From positions 1 to 64,000 of the forward strand of contig JAKAXA010000018.1 of the NCBI GenBank assembly GCA_021816775.1: a stretch of DNA of 64,000 bases. The letters are read 5' to 3'. The notes under the pieces are model-generated. The model searched no databases, was not told where the DNA came from, and saw only the letters and a program-made list of their open reading frames with translations. This DNA is from Pseudomonadota bacterium. Lineage in GTDB: Bacteria > Pseudomonadota > Gammaproteobacteria > Steroidobacterales > Steroidobacteraceae. The position numbers and the translations under genes are program-made. Positions 35,701-45,541 of this stretch are shown piece by piece (positions within the stretch are counted from its first letter, which is position 1; every line of letters starts with the position of its first letter).

Positions 35701-36966
35701 ATGCGGTTCGTGATCGCCTTCGGCGGGGTCAGCATGCTCGCGGACGTGGTGTACGAGGGCGCCCGGGCCATCGTCGGGCCGTACCTGGCCACGCTCGGCG
35801 CCTCGGCGGCCCTGGTCGGGCTGGTCACCGGAGCCGGCGAGGCCGTCGCCCTCGTGCTGCGGCTGCTCACCGGTCCGCTCGCGGACAAGACCCGCCGGTA
35901 TTGGACGTGGTCGATCGCCGGCTACGTCATGACGGTGGTGGCTGTACCGCTGCTGTCGTTCTCGGCCACGCTGGGTCAGGCCTCGGCGTTGGTGATCGCC
36001 GAGCGCTTCGGCAAGGCAGTGCGCACGCCGGCCCGCGACACCATGCTGTCGCACGCAGGCGGCCGGCAGCGGCGCGGCCGCGCATTCGCGCTGCATGAGG
36101 TGCTGGACCAGACCGGAGCGCTCGCCGGACCGCTGGTGGTCGCCATGATGACCGCGCTCGACAGCTTCCGCGTCGCCTTGCGCGTGCTGCTGATCCCGGG
36201 GCTCGGGGCGCTCGCGCTGCTCGCCTGGCTGCGCCGCCGGGTGCCCCGGCCCCAGGACTATGAAACCGAGGTGCCGGATACGCACCCCGGCGCCGCATCC
36301 GAGCAGCGCGTCGCGGCGCCGCTACCCGGGCGGTTCTGGCGCTACAGCGCATTCACGGCGATCTCGATGCTGGGGTTTGCGACCTTCGGGGTGATCTCCT
36401 ATCACCTGCAAGTCCGCCACGTGCTCGCGCCGGATGTGATTCCCATTGTGTACGCGGCCGCGATGGCCGCTGCGGCGCTGGCGGCGCTCGGGGCGGGTTA
36501 CGCCTACGACCGGATCGGGCTCGCCAGTCTGATCATCGTGCTGCCGCTGACGGCGCTGATCCCCCTGCTGTCGTTTTCCACCGTGCCGCTGCGGGTCTGG
36601 TGGGGTGCGGTGCTGTGGGGCACGGTCGTCGGGTTGCATGGGTCCACGATGCGCGCCGCTGTGGCCGACCTCGCGCCGGCGGCGCGCCGCGGGCTGGCCT
36701 ACGGGGTGTTCAGCGCCGCGTACGGGCTCGCCTGGCTGGTGGGCGCGACGCTGATCGGTGCGCTCTACGCCCGCTCGCTCCCGGAGGTGGAGTTGCTGGC
36801 CGTCCTCACCCAGGCCTTGGCGTTGGTGGTGTTCGTGCCTCTGCTGCGCTCAGGCGGGGGGGGCAGGACCTGCGACATGAGCGGCGCGGGCCGGCCTGCC
36901 CGGCGCCCGCGTGATGCGCATCGCTGGGGCCCGCGGGGCGGTGACGCGAGCGCGCGCAAGTGCTAA
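35701..36966 (+). CDS. MFS transporter
   Basis: A 421-residue major facilitator with about 11-12 membrane helices. The N-terminus shows the family's GGVSMLADVVYEGARAIVGPYL and the A-motif-like GPLADKTRRYWTW between helices 2 and 3. A conserved ERFGKAVRTPARDTMLSHA and LHEVLDQTGALAGPL are typical of a poorly characterised MFS subfamily. A cytoplasmic loop (about 200-220) splits the halves. ATG at 35701 is chosen since it precedes the first helix. Homologues often have about 15 extra residues upstream, so a non-ATG start is possible. Substrate unknown. Divergent from the BNR-repeat gene across 265 bases. Confidence 0.85.
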   Translation: MRFVIAFGGVSMLADVVYEGARAIVGPYLATLGASAALVGLVTGAGEAVALVLRLLTGPLADKTRRYWTWSIAGYVMTVVAVPLLSFSATLGQASALVIAERFGKAVRTPARDTMLSHAGGRQRRGRAFALHEVLDQTGALAGPLVVAMMTALDSFRVALRVLLIPGLGALALLAWLRRRVPRPQDYETEVPDTHPGAASEQRVAAPLPGRFWRYSAFTAISMLGFATFGVISYHLQVRHVLAPDVIPIVYAAAMAAAALAALGAGYAYDRIGLASLIIVLPLTALIPLLSFSTVPLRVWWGAVLWGTVVGLHGSTMRAAVADLAPAARRGLAYGVFSAAYGLAWLVGATLIGALYARSLPEVELLAVLTQALALVVFVPLLRSGGGGRTCDMSGAGRPARRPRDAHRWGPRGGDASARKC

Positions 36967-37005
36967 GTTTCACGCACTCGACGGCTACGCTCGGGGCAAA
37001 TCATC

Positions 37006-37416
37006 ATGAGGACTCTTCAGAAACTCGGGGCAGCTGCGCTGCTCGTGTGCGGGATTGGATTGGCGAGCGCCACGACGATTCACGTGCGCCTCACGGGCGC
37101 TCAGGAAGTGCCGCCGGTGAAGACCGCGGCCACGGGCGAGGCGGTCATTTCGGTGCTGCCGGACCACAAGGTGAGCGGCGAGGTGATCACGCATGGGATC
37201 AAGGCGTTCATGGCGCATATTCACGAGGCCGCAGCCGGCGCCAATGGTCCGGTCATCATCGCGCTGCAGCACACCGCGGCGCATACCTGGCGGGTACCGC
37301 CGGGGGCGAAGCTCACCGGCGCTGAGTACCGGGCGTTCCTGGCCGGTGATCTGTATCTCAACGTGCACAGCAGGCGCCATCCTGCCGGTGAGATCCGCGG
37401 GCAAATAAAACCATAA
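37006..37416 (+). CDS. CHRD domain-containing secreted protein
   Basis: A 136-residue exported protein: signal peptide about 1-22 (LGAAALLVCGIGLASA), then one CHRD domain. It opens with VRLTGAQEVPPVKTAATGEA, continues with AHIHEAAAGANGPVIIAL, and ends LNVHSRRHPAGEIRGQI. The His residues in AHIHEA and NVHSRRHPAGEIRGQ are the conserved core of the domain, whose function in bacteria is unknown (named after the eukaryotic chordin). It follows the MFS gene after 39 bases and may be co-transcribed. Confidence 0.9.
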   Translation: MRTLQKLGAAALLVCGIGLASATTIHVRLTGAQEVPPVKTAATGEAVISVLPDHKVSGEVITHGIKAFMAHIHEAAAGANGPVIIALQHTAAHTWRVPPGAKLTGAEYRAFLAGDLYLNVHSRRHPAGEIRGQIKP

Positions 37417-37536
37417 CAGACTGATTTTACTGTATTTATCGGACGCCGCGGCGCGTTGCAGCCGTGCGCGCCCGCGGCCAGATCTTGTGCCCGTTCACGG
37501 CGGGCGTTGCGCGCTTGACTTACTCTTTGTTGACTT

Positions 37537-38772
37537 ATGACCTTGCGGCTGAGCCTCGAAGCGCTACCGGACTCGATTTACGCGGCGGAACTGCAGAAGG
37601 ACCCGCCGAGTTCGCGCTTTGCGGCGCCGCTCGAGGCGCAATTCGTGCGCAGCGCCCTGCGCAACAGCCGCACCATCGTGCGTTTCGCCTGTACGCTGAC
37701 GGTGCTGCTGATCGCGCTGCGCGGGGCAGAGTGGCTCATTGCGGACATGCCGCTGCCGCTGAACGGGATGGTCGCCGGCGTCATCGGCTCGAGCTTGGCG
37801 CTGCTGTGGCTCGCGTGGAGCGGCGTGTACGAGCGGCTCTATCTGCCCTTCGCCTGGGTCCTGGTGCCGCTGCGCAACGTGCTGGTCGCCATGCAGGCGG
37901 TGCACGCGGCCGCGCGGGGCGAGCCCGACACGCTGATCGTGCTGCCGCTGCTGATCATCGGCCCGCTTTATTTTTCGGGCCTGCCGTTTCGCGGTGGCTC
38001 GTTCGCCGCGGCGCTCGCCTGCGCGGCGGAGCTGCTCGCCGCGCACCTGTTTCATCTGCCGCCGCAGGTGGCGCTGCGCACCGCGGCCTTCCTGCTGACG
38101 ACGCTGCTTACCTGCGCGGTCGCGGCGTGGCTGATCGAGAGGCACGCCCGGCGCAGCTTCCTCGAGAGTCAGCTGGTCGGCGAGCTCGCGCAGCAGGACG
38201 TGCTCACCTGGACCAAGAACCGCCGCATATTCGATGAGAGCCTGGCGCGGCTGTGGCGCCAGGCCACGAGCGATGCGCGGGCGCTGTCGATTCTGCTGAT
38301 GGACATCGATTACTTCAAAGCCTACAACGACCGCTACGGCCATCAGGCCGGCGATGCGGCGCTGCGCCAGGCGGCGCAGGCGATTCAGCGCTGCGCGCGC
38401 CGGCCGCTCGACCTGGTCGCGCGCTACGGTGGGGAGGAGTTCGGCGTGATCCTCTACGACACCGACCGTGCGGGCGCGCACGCGGCGGCGGAGGCGATGC
38501 GCCGCGCGGTGCAGGAGCTGTCGATCGAGCATGAGGGCTCGCGCTGCAGCGGCGTGTTGACGATCAGCGTCGGCGTGGCGGTGGTAGAGCCGACCGCGTG
38601 GCGCAATCCCTACGGCGCGCTGCAGCTGGCGGACGAGGCGCTCTATCAGGCCAAATCCAAGGGACGCAATCGCGTCGAGCTGATGGATGACGTCGCCCAT
38701 CGGCTGTTGGTCACCGGTGAGTTCTCCAAGGACATCATCGCGCACCTGAAGAGCGACGCGTCGGCCGGCTGA
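37537..38772 (+). CDS. Membrane-anchored diguanylate cyclase
   Basis: A 411-residue protein with six predicted membrane helices (about residues 47-195), then a GGDEF domain (about 210-385). The domain has DVLTWTKNRRIF, MDIDYFKAYNDRYGHQAGD and RYGGEEFGVIL. The I-site RxxD is present (RPLD five residues before GGEEF), so product inhibition is expected. A C-terminal tail of about 25 residues carries no known motif. It makes c-di-GMP in response to an unknown membrane signal. A second membrane diguanylate cyclase follows 148 bases later; the two are not obvious recent duplicates. Confidence 0.92.
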   Translation: MTLRLSLEALPDSIYAAELQKDPPSSRFAAPLEAQFVRSALRNSRTIVRFACTLTVLLIALRGAEWLIADMPLPLNGMVAGVIGSSLALLWLAWSGVYERLYLPFAWVLVPLRNVLVAMQAVHAAARGEPDTLIVLPLLIIGPLYFSGLPFRGGSFAAALACAAELLAAHLFHLPPQVALRTAAFLLTTLLTCAVAAWLIERHARRSFLESQLVGELAQQDVLTWTKNRRIFDESLARLWRQATSDARALSILLMDIDYFKAYNDRYGHQAGDAALRQAAQAIQRCARRPLDLVARYGGEEFGVILYDTDRAGAHAAAEAMRRAVQELSIEHEGSRCSGVLTISVGVAVVEPTAWRNPYGALQLADEALYQAKSKGRNRVELMDDVAHRLLVTGEFSKDIIAHLKSDASAG

Positions 38773-38920
38773 GCGCCCCACGCTCGGTATGGCACGGAGG
38801 CGAGGCCCCCGCCCGCGGCCGCCGCCCCGAAACGCCCCGGCTGGGGGGTATAGCACATCATCCCAGGTGCCCGGCGCGCTAAAATCCTACCCAGGAGGCT
38901 GCTGCACAAGCGACGCCGGC

Positions 38921-40087
38921 ATGAGTGCGAACCCGCCCGACACCGACCATTTAGGAGCTGACCTGGAGCGGCTGCGGCTCGTTTACGGCAATTTCCCCTT
39001 CATGCTGATGGGGGCCGTGACGGCCGCCTGCGTGCTGGCCGCGCTGCTGTATCACGTGGTGTCGCGGCCGGTGATGCTGGGGTGGCTGTCGCTCGTGGTC
39101 CTCATCTCCCTCGTGCGGCATTTCGAGAGTCGCTCCTTTCAGCGCGATCCGGGCGCGCGTCCGGCGCGCGAGTGGGTCCGGCGCTTGCAGTCCGGGACAC
39201 TGCTCTCGGGCCTGGTGTGGGGCGTCGGAGCGGCCCTGTTCCTGCCGCTCGGCGATGTGGCGCACCAGATGGTCACGCTGCTCGTGTGCACCGGCGTCAT
39301 CGCCGCCGCCATGACCTCCTACGGGGCGATGTGGCGCTGCTACATGATTTTCATGGTTCCGTTCGCCGCGCTGATCGAGTGGCGGCTGCTCACCGACCAG
39401 GTGCCGCTGCACTACGCACTGGCGTTCGTGAACATCGTCTACGCCGCCGTCGTGGCCCATTCGGCCTACAAGACGGACCGCACCATCGGCAATGTGCTCG
39501 CCATCACCGCCGAGAACGCGAAGCTGACCCGCGCGCTGCAGTATCAGGCGACGCACGACGCGCTGGTCGATCTGGTCAATCACCGCGAATTCAACCTCAG
39601 GCTGCGCGAAGCGGCCAGCGCGCACGAGCCGTGCGCGCTGGTGTTCATCGACCTCGACCACTTCAAGGAAGTCAATGATCGCGGTGGCCACGCCGCCGGC
39701 GATGAGGCGCTGCGGCGCGTGAGCGAGATCCTCAAGGAGCACGTGCGCGCGAGCGATACGGCCGCACGCGTCGGGGGGGACGAGTTCGCCCTGCTGCTGC
39801 CGGGCTGTCCGCGCGAGCGGGCCGAGCAGGTGGCCGCGGCGGCGCTCGGGGGGATCCAGCAGTTCGTGCTGCACTGGGAAGAGGGGCACTACTTCCGGGT
39901 GGGGGCAAGCATGGGCGTTGCGTATGCCATGGCCGGGGAGGCGGACGCGGATGCGCTGCTGCGCGTGGCCGATGCGGCGTGTTACGCGGCGAAGAACGCC
40001 GGTCGGGGGCGCATCGAGGTGCGCTGCGCGCACCGGGTGCGCGAGCCGAGCCCCTTCGATATAGAGGCGCTGCACCCTTCAAGCTGA
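38921..40087 (+). CDS. Membrane diguanylate cyclase
   Basis: A 388-residue protein with membrane helices in residues 25-190 (for example GAVTAACVLAALLYHVV and VNIVYAAVVAHSAY) and a GGDEF domain (about 210-370). The catalytic loop is intact, RVGGDEFALLLPG, with DLDHFKEVNDRGGHAAGDEAL upstream and an I-site RASD. The domain opens with THDALVDLVNHREFN, a divergent version of DPLTGLxNRR. ATG at 38921 follows an AGGAGG at 38893-38898 that is too distant to be the ribosome site, so the start is not certain. Together with the previous gene this is a local pair of c-di-GMP synthases. Confidence 0.88.
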   Translation: MSANPPDTDHLGADLERLRLVYGNFPFMLMGAVTAACVLAALLYHVVSRPVMLGWLSLVVLISLVRHFESRSFQRDPGARPAREWVRRLQSGTLLSGLVWGVGAALFLPLGDVAHQMVTLLVCTGVIAAAMTSYGAMWRCYMIFMVPFAALIEWRLLTDQVPLHYALAFVNIVYAAVVAHSAYKTDRTIGNVLAITAENAKLTRALQYQATHDALVDLVNHREFNLRLREAASAHEPCALVFIDLDHFKEVNDRGGHAAGDEALRRVSEILKEHVRASDTAARVGGDEFALLLPGCPRERAEQVAAAALGGIQQFVLHWEEGHYFRVGASMGVAYAMAGEADADALLRVADAACYAAKNAGRGRIEVRCAHRVREPSPFDIEALHPSS

Positions 40088-40193
40088 GCGCAGCGGCGCG
40101 ATGTCCTTGCGCGGGCGGCCCCCCGGATGCTGCACCCTGGGGGAATACCTCGAGCGCCGAGCCGGCCGGGCCGGTAAACTTCCCGCCTGCGGC

Positions 40194-40269
40194 GCCCCCG
40201 TAGCTCAGTGGATAGAGCGACCGCCTCCTAAGCGGTAGGTCGTCGGTTCAACTCCGGCCGGGGGCGCCA
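40194..40269 (+). tRNA. tRNA-Arg (anticodon CCT)
   Basis: A complete cloverleaf: acceptor GCCCCCG (40194-40200) pairs with CGGGGGC (40259-40265), discriminator G, and encoded CCA at 40267-40269. T8 A9 are followed by GCTC of the D-stem. Anticodon stem ACCGC/GCGGT encloses loop CTCCTAA, giving CCT, and GGTTCAACTCC forms the T-arm. It reads AGG codons, rare in a genome like this. Its 3' end overlaps the stop of a minus-strand gene. Confidence 0.93.
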
Positions 40270-40610
40270 TCATGATTCACGCCGGCGCCGCCCGCTGCCG
40301 CCTCGGGCGGCGCCTCCCGGACCCAGTCGCCCTCGGGCGGTGCCTCGGGCCGCGCGGGGCTGCGCTCGTGGGCCGCGACTCCCGCCCACAGCACGCACAC
40401 CACCCAGACCGGGAAATAGATCGAGACGTTGATGGACACGCCGAGCAGGATCGGCACCAGCACGAGCGCGCAGACGATGAGCATCACGACCCCGCCGGTG
40501 ATGCTGGCGTAGAGCAGCCCGATCGGGCCGAGGAAGAAGGCGAGGGCGAGGGCGGTACCGAGGGACTTCCGGGGCCTCTCCCGAACGGGGCTGACGGCGG
40601 TCTGACTCAT
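40248..40610 (-). CDS. Small membrane protein, function unknown
   Basis: A 120-residue protein with two to three membrane helices (LGTALALAFFLGPIGLLYAS, GGVVMLIVCALVLVPILLGV and VSIYFPVWVVCVLWAGVAA) and a C-terminal acidic/proline tail. The opening KSLGTALALAFFLGPIGLLY resembles a family of short membrane proteins of unknown role that begin KSxGxALLLxFFFGPLG. Start at 40610 is chosen because an MSQTAVSPVRERPR leader fits these proteins; the open frame extends further upstream. Its last 22 bases lie under the 3' end of tRNA-Arg on the other strand. Confidence 0.6.
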   Translation of the reverse strand: MSQTAVSPVRERPRKSLGTALALAFFLGPIGLLYASITGGVVMLIVCALVLVPILLGVSINVSIYFPVWVVCVLWAGVAAHERSPARPEAPPEGDWVREAPPEAAAGGAGVNHDGAPGRS

Positions 40611-40810
40611 GAGGGATCTCGCGCAGGCAATGCGGTGCGTAGCACTATACTCCCGGGTGCTGCGCGCGCCCCAGTGACCCGAGGCAGGCTGGCGCCCGGT
40701 ATGCGCCGCGCTCCGCCCGCCTGCGATCGGCATCACACTTCGGGGTGACGCGGGCGGTGCGCGCGCGGGCGCGCCCTACAATCCCGGCGGCCCCTGCCGT
40801 AAGTGTCACT

Positions 40811-41302
40811 GTGTCCAAATCGCAACCCGACCGCGTGCGCCGCGCCCAGCCGTCGAAATCCGAGCTCGAGCGGCGCAGCGAGCCGGACCGGCGCGTCAAT
40901 GTCGTGCACGCGCTGTTGTACGGCAGCGTGCGCCCGCGCCGCCGTGGCCCGCGGCGCGGCGGCGAGCAGCGTCTCGGGGCGGTCGACTGGCATCATCCGT
41001 GGTGGCTTGCGGTAGGGCTGCTGATCGTGGCGCTCTCCTGCGCCGATGCGGCGCTGACGCTGCTGTTGATCGCCCACGGGGCCTACGAGGTCAACCCGCT
41101 GCTCGCGCCGCTGGTGCGCGCCTCGGGCACGGCTTTCATACTGCTGAAGGTGGGGCTCACCGGCGGGGGCATCGTGTGCCTGACGATGCTCTCGCGCCTG
41201 AAGATCTTCGGCTGGCTGCCGGTGAAGCTCATACTCTATGTGGTGCTGCTCGCATACATCGTACTAATTGCCTATGAGCTCAAGTTGCTCGGCATGCTCT
41301 GA
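40811..41302 (+). CDS. DUF5658-like membrane protein
   Basis: A 163-residue protein. The basic N-terminal region (residues 1-55, many Arg) is followed by four hydrophobic segments: LAVGLLIVALSCADAALTLLLI, then EVNPLLAPLVRASGTAFILLKVGLTG, IVCLTML and LILYVVLLAYIVLIAYELKLL. The pattern DAxLTLxLIxxGxxEVNPL is that of the DUF5658 family. GTG at 40811 is preferred over an ATG at 40745 because TACAAT at about 40777 looks like a -10 box between them. Function unknown; possibly a small transporter-like or regulator membrane protein. It ends just before the sucA upstream region. Confidence 0.72.
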   Translation: MSKSQPDRVRRAQPSKSELERRSEPDRRVNVVHALLYGSVRPRRRGPRRGGEQRLGAVDWHHPWWLAVGLLIVALSCADAALTLLLIAHGAYEVNPLLAPLVRASGTAFILLKVGLTGGGIVCLTMLSRLKIFGWLPVKLILYVVLLAYIVLIAYELKLLGML

Positions 41303-41318
41303 AGGAGGTGGAGCGCAC

Positions 41319-41435
41319 ATGCGGGGCGATCCTGAATCAGCGTTCAGCTTCAGCATGAAGCGCGATTTCATATACCTCGCCTGTGTCGTTTCCGTTACAC
41401 TAGCGGCTCGCGGTCGCATCTCTCAGCATGCTTGA
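41319..41435 (+). CDS. Possible 38-residue leader peptide ahead of sucA
   Basis: A strong Shine-Dalgarno, AGGAGG at 41303-41308, lies ten bases before ATG 41319. That reading frame encodes 38 residues, including the short hydrophobic stretch FIYLACVVSVTLAA, and stops with TGA at 41433-41435, eight bases inside the sucA start (ATG 41428). sucA has no purine-rich ribosome site of its own directly upstream. This suggests translational coupling, where ribosomes finishing the leader restart on sucA. The ORF is too short to be confirmed by composition, and it may only be a fortuitous frame with a useful ribosome site. Confidence 0.4.
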   Translation: MRGDPESAFSFSMKRDFIYLACVVSVTLAARGRISQHA

Positions 41436-44310
41436 ACCTACACCCCTTTTCGGCGGCAACGCCGACTTCCTCGAGACTCTCTACGAGCAGTACCTGCGTG
41501 ACCCAGCGAGCGTAGAGGAGCGCTGGCGGCGCTACTTCGAGAGCCTGCCGGGCGCGGTCGGCGAAGAGCGGCCGCGCGCTGCGATCGAGGCGCAGATCGT
41601 GGCGCGCGCCCGTCAGCCGCGCGCGCTCGCGAGTGCGGCCGCCTCTCGCGGCGCCGATGTGCGCCAGGCGCACGTCTCGCGATTGATTCAGATCTGGATC
41701 AACCGCGGTCACCTCGTCGCCAAGATCGACCCGCTCGGGCTGCTTGAGCGTCCGCGGCCGCATGTTCTCGAGCTCGAGTACTTCAAGCTCTCCAGCGCCG
41801 ACCTCGACAGCGAGTTCTATACCGGCAGCCGCATCGAGGCGGTGCCCAAGCGCATACCGCTGCGCGAGATCCTGCGCGAGCTCGAGATCATCTACGGCGG
41901 CTCGGTGGGCGCGGAGTTCGCGCACATTTCAGATTCCAACGAGCGGCTGTGGCTGCAGGATAGCTTCCAGGCCGGGCGGCTGCAGCAGCGCTTCAGCGCC
42001 GAGGAGAAGCGCAACATCCTCTGGCAGCTCACCTCCGCGGAGGGGCTCGAGCGCTACCTTCACACCAAGTACGTCGGCCAGAAGCGCTTCTCGCTCGAGG
42101 GCGGCGAGACGCTGATCCCGATGTTCGATGACCTGATCCAGAGCTGCGGCCGCGCCGGAGTGGAGGAAGTCGTCATCGGCATGGCGCACCGCGGCCGGCT
42201 CAACGTGCTTGTCAACCTGCTCGGCAAGCCGCCGTCGCTGCTGTTCACGGAGTTCGAGGGCAACTACGACCTGAGTCACCTCAAGGGCTCGGGCGATGTG
42301 AAGTACCACAAGGGCTTCTCCGCGGACCTGCGCACGCCGACGGGCAATGTGCACACCGTGCTCGCCTTCAATCCCTCGCACCTGGAGGTCGTCAACTCCG
42401 TGGTGGAGGGTTCGGTGCGCGCCCGCCAGGAGCGGCGCAACGACGAGCACGGCGATCGGGTCCTGCCCGTTCTGATCCACGGAGATGCGGCGTTCGCCGG
42501 TCAGGGCGTGGTGATGGAGACGCTGCAGCTCTCGCAGGCGCGCGGCTACCGCACCGGCGGCACGCTGCACGTCGTGATCAACAACCAGGTCGGCTTCACC
42601 ACCTCGGCCCCCGAGGATGCGCGCTCGACGCTCTACTGCAGCGACGTCGCCAAGATGCTCGAGGCGCCGATCTTCCACGTCAACGGCGATGACCCGGAAG
42701 CGGCGGTATTCGTGACGCGCCTCGCGCTCGAGTACCGCATGCGCTACCACAAGGACGTCGTCATCGATCTGGTGTGCTACCGGCGCCTCGGGCACAACGA
42801 GGCCGATGAGCCGGCGGCCACCCAGCCGCAGATGTACCAGATCATCCGCAAGCACCCGACCACCCGAGAGCTCTACGCCGAGCGGCTGATCGCCGAAGGG
42901 GTGGTGAGCGAGTCGGACCGCGATGCCCTCGCCGGCAAGTACCGTGACGGGCTCGATCAGGGCAAGCCGCTCGCGCGCGCCGCGCTCGGCATGATCGGCA
43001 ACCAGTTCACGGTGGACTGGACGCGCTATGCGCAGTCGGACTGGACCGAGCGGGTGGCCACCGGCGTCGAGATGAAGCGGCTGAAATCCCTTGGTGAGCG
43101 GCTGGCGCGCCTGCCCGAGGGGCTGACGCTGCACCCGCGCGTGGCGCAGATCATGAAGCGCCGCCTCGAGATGCTCGCCGAGAAGACGCCCCTCGACTGG
43201 GGCTGCGCCGAGACGCTCGCCTACGCCTCGCTGGTCGAGGATGGCTACTCGGTGCGCCTGAGCGGTCAGGACTGCGGCCGCGGCACCTTCTTCCATCGCC
43301 ACGCGGTCCTGCACGATCAGGGCAGCCCCAGAGTCTACATTCCCCTGCAGCACATCGCCGAGCGCCAGCCGCGCGTGCAGATCATCGATTCGGTGCTCTC
43401 CGAAGAGGCCGTGATGGGCTTCGAGTACGGGTATTCGACGACCGAGCCGTCGTGCCTGACGATCTGGGAGGCGCAGTTCGGTGATTTCGCCAACGGGGCG
43501 CAGGTCATCATCGATCAGTTCATCAGCTCGGGCGAGGCGAAGTGGGAGCGCTACTGCGGGCTTGTGCTGTTCCTGCCGCACGGCTACGAGGGCCAGGGAC
43601 CGGAGCACTCCTCGGCACGCCTGGAGCGCTTCCTGCAGCTGTGTGCCGAATTCAACATGCAGGTGTGCGTGCCATCGACTCCGGCGCAGATGTTCCACAT
43701 GCTGCGGCGGCAGATGCTGCAGACTTTCCGCAAGCCCCTCATCGTCATGACGCCGAAGAGCCTGCTGCGCCACGAGCTGTCGGTCTCGGCGCTCGCGGAC
43801 CTGACCAGCGGCGGATTCGCCCGCGTGATCGACGAGGTCGATCAGCTCGATGCCGGCGGGGTGCGCCGCGCGGTGTTCTGCAGCGGCAAGGTGTATTTCG
43901 ATCTGCTCAAGGCGCGGCGCGCTTCGGGAATCAGTGACGTGGCGCTGGTGCGCATCGAGCAGCTCTATCCGTTCCCGAGCGAGGATTACGAGGCGGTGCT
44001 CGCGCGCTATCCGAACCTGCGTGAAGTGGTGTGGTGCCAGGAGGAGCCGCAGAACCAGGGCGCCTGGTATCAGATCCGCCATCGGCTGGAGGCGCCGCTC
44101 GGCAAGGGTGCCGATGTGCTCTATGCCGGACGCGCGCCGGCGGCCGCGCCCGCCACGGGCATCGGCAAGGTGCACGAGCGCGAGCAGCAGACGCTGGTCG
44201 ATGCGGCGCTGCACGCCACGACCACGGAGAATTCGGCGCGTAAGACGCCGCGGCTGACGCAGGCGCGCGGTCGCAAGACGACCGCGACCCCGATGAGAAA
44301 GAGCTCATGA
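41428..44310 (+). CDS. sucA: 2-oxoglutarate dehydrogenase E1 component
   Basis: A 960-residue thiamin-diphosphate-dependent E1 that decarboxylates 2-oxoglutarate in the TCA cycle and transfers succinyl to the E2 lipoyl group. It starts with the E2-binding N-terminal segment [30 protein letters not shown]. The dehydrogenase domain contains [27 protein letters not shown] and [22 protein letters not shown]. The transketolase-like pyrimidine-binding domain has [14 protein letters not shown] and [12 protein letters not shown]. The C-terminus ends in a basic tail. It leads the sucA-sucB-lpdA operon; sucB starts within its last codons (four-base overlap). Confidence 0.97.
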   Translation: MLEPTPLFGGNADFLETLYEQYLRDPASVEERWRRYFESLPGAVGEERPRAAIEAQIVARARQPRALASAAASRGADVRQAHVSRLIQIWINRGHLVAKIDPLGLLERPRPHVLELEYFKLSSADLDSEFYTGSRIEAVPKRIPLREILRELEIIYGGSVGAEFAHISDSNERLWLQDSFQAGRLQQRFSAEEKRNILWQLTSAEGLERYLHTKYVGQKRFSLEGGETLIPMFDDLIQSCGRAGVEEVVIGMAHRGRLNVLVNLLGKPPSLLFTEFEGNYDLSHLKGSGDVKYHKGFSADLRTPTGNVHTVLAFNPSHLEVVNSVVEGSVRARQERRNDEHGDRVLPVLIHGDAAFAGQGVVMETLQLSQARGYRTGGTLHVVINNQVGFTTSAPEDARSTLYCSDVAKMLEAPIFHVNGDDPEAAVFVTRLALEYRMRYHKDVVIDLVCYRRLGHNEADEPAATQPQMYQIIRKHPTTRELYAERLIAEGVVSESDRDALAGKYRDGLDQGKPLARAALGMIGNQFTVDWTRYAQSDWTERVATGVEMKRLKSLGERLARLPEGLTLHPRVAQIMKRRLEMLAEKTPLDWGCAETLAYASLVEDGYSVRLSGQDCGRGTFFHRHAVLHDQGSPRVYIPLQHIAERQPRVQIIDSVLSEEAVMGFEYGYSTTEPSCLTIWEAQFGDFANGAQVIIDQFISSGEAKWERYCGLVLFLPHGYEGQGPEHSSARLERFLQLCAEFNMQVCVPSTPAQMFHMLRRQMLQTFRKPLIVMTPKSLLRHELSVSALADLTSGGFARVIDEVDQLDAGGVRRAVFCSGKVYFDLLKARRASGISDVALVRIEQLYPFPSEDYEAVLARYPNLREVVWCQEEPQNQGAWYQIRHRLEAPLGKGADVLYAGRAPAAAPATGIGKVHEREQQTLVDAALHATTTENSARKTPRLTQARGRKTTATPMRKSS

Positions 44311-45539
44311 CGACAGAAATAAAAGTTCCGCAGCTCCCGGAGTCGGTTTCCGACGCTACGCTGGTCGCCTGGCACAAGCGGCCGGGCGATGCCGTGCGGC
44401 GCGATGAGAATCTCGCCGATCTGGAGACCGACAAGGTGGTGCTGGAGCTGCCCTCGCCGGCGAGCGGCGTGCTGCGCGAGTTGAAAGTCGCCGATGGCAC
44501 CGTGGTCACCAGCGGTCAGGTGCTCGCGGTCATCGAGGAAGGCGCGCAGGCGGCGGTCGCCGCTCAGGGTGGCGCGGCCGAGAAGCGCGCGCCGGCCCCC
44601 GAGAGCCGGGCTGAGACCGGGCACGAGAAGGAGAAGGAGGCCAAGGACAAGGACAAACTGAGCCCGTCCGTGCGCCGCCTGGTGGAGGAGAACCGCCTCG
44701 ATCCGGACGCCATCCCCTCAAGCGGCCGTGACGGCCGGCTCACCAAATCGGACGTGGTCGGCTTTCTGGGCAAGCAGGCGTCTGCGCCGGCACCTGCGCC
44801 GGCACCTGCGCCGGCCGCGGGCGCGCGGGCCTCGGGCGCGCGGGCCGAGCAACGCGTGCCAATGACGCGGCTGCGCCAGCGCATCGCCCAGCGCATGGTC
44901 GAGGCGCAGTCGACGCAGGCGCTGCTCACCTCGTTCAACGAGGTTGACCTGACGGCCGTGCAGCAGCTGCGCTCCCGTCACAAGGACCGCTTCGAGAAGG
45001 AGCACGGTGTGAAGCTCGGCTTCATGTCGTTCTTCGTCAAGGCGTGCATCGAGGCGCTGAAGAAGTTTCCCGTGGTGAACGCCTCGGTCGACGGCAGCGA
45101 CATCGTCTACCACGAGTTCTACGACATCGGGGTTGCCGTTTCGACCGACCGGGGTCTGGTGGTTCCCATCGTGCGCGACGCCGATGTGAAGGGATTCGCG
45201 GCCATCGAGAAGGAAATCGGCGAGTACGCCAAGAAGGCGCGCGCCGGCTCGATCGCCATCGAGGATCTCACCGGCGGCACGTTCACCATCACCAATGGCG
45301 GGGTGTTCGGCTCGCTGATGTCGACGCCCATCGTGAACGCCCCGCAGAGCGCCATCCTGGGCATGCACAAGATCCAGGAGCGCCCGATGGTGGTCGACGG
45401 GCAGATCGCGATCCGGCCGATGATGTACATCGCCATCACCTATGATCACCGCATCATCGATGGGCGCGAGGCAGTGCAGTTCCTGGTCACCGTCAAGGAG
45501 TGCCTGGAGGACCCGGGCCGCATGCTGTTGGGGATCTGA
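44307..45539 (+). CDS. sucB: 2-oxoglutarate dehydrogenase E2 (dihydrolipoyllysine succinyltransferase)
   Basis: A 410-residue E2. The N-terminal lipoyl domain carries the lipoylated Lys43 in [15 protein letters not shown] charged linker leads to the E1/E3-binding domain [23 protein letters not shown], then an Ala/Pro-rich hinge with repeated PAPA units. The catalytic domain ends [17 protein letters not shown], with His381 and Asp385. It transfers succinyl from E1 to CoA and forms the 24-mer core of the complex. ATG overlaps the sucA stop by four bases; the lpdA start follows two bases after its stop. Confidence 0.97.
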   Translation: MTTEIKVPQLPESVSDATLVAWHKRPGDAVRRDENLADLETDKVVLELPSPASGVLRELKVADGTVVTSGQVLAVIEEGAQAAVAAQGGAAEKRAPAPESRAETGHEKEKEAKDKDKLSPSVRRLVEENRLDPDAIPSSGRDGRLTKSDVVGFLGKQASAPAPAPAPAPAAGARASGARAEQRVPMTRLRQRIAQRMVEAQSTQALLTSFNEVDLTAVQQLRSRHKDRFEKEHGVKLGFMSFFVKACIEALKKFPVVNASVDGSDIVYHEFYDIGVAVSTDRGLVVPIVRDADVKGFAAIEKEIGEYAKKARAGSIAIEDLTGGTFTITNGGVFGSLMSTPIVNAPQSAILGMHKIQERPMVVDGQIAIRPMMYIAITYDHRIIDGREAVQFLVTVKECLEDPGRMLLGI

Positions 45540-45541
45540 TC

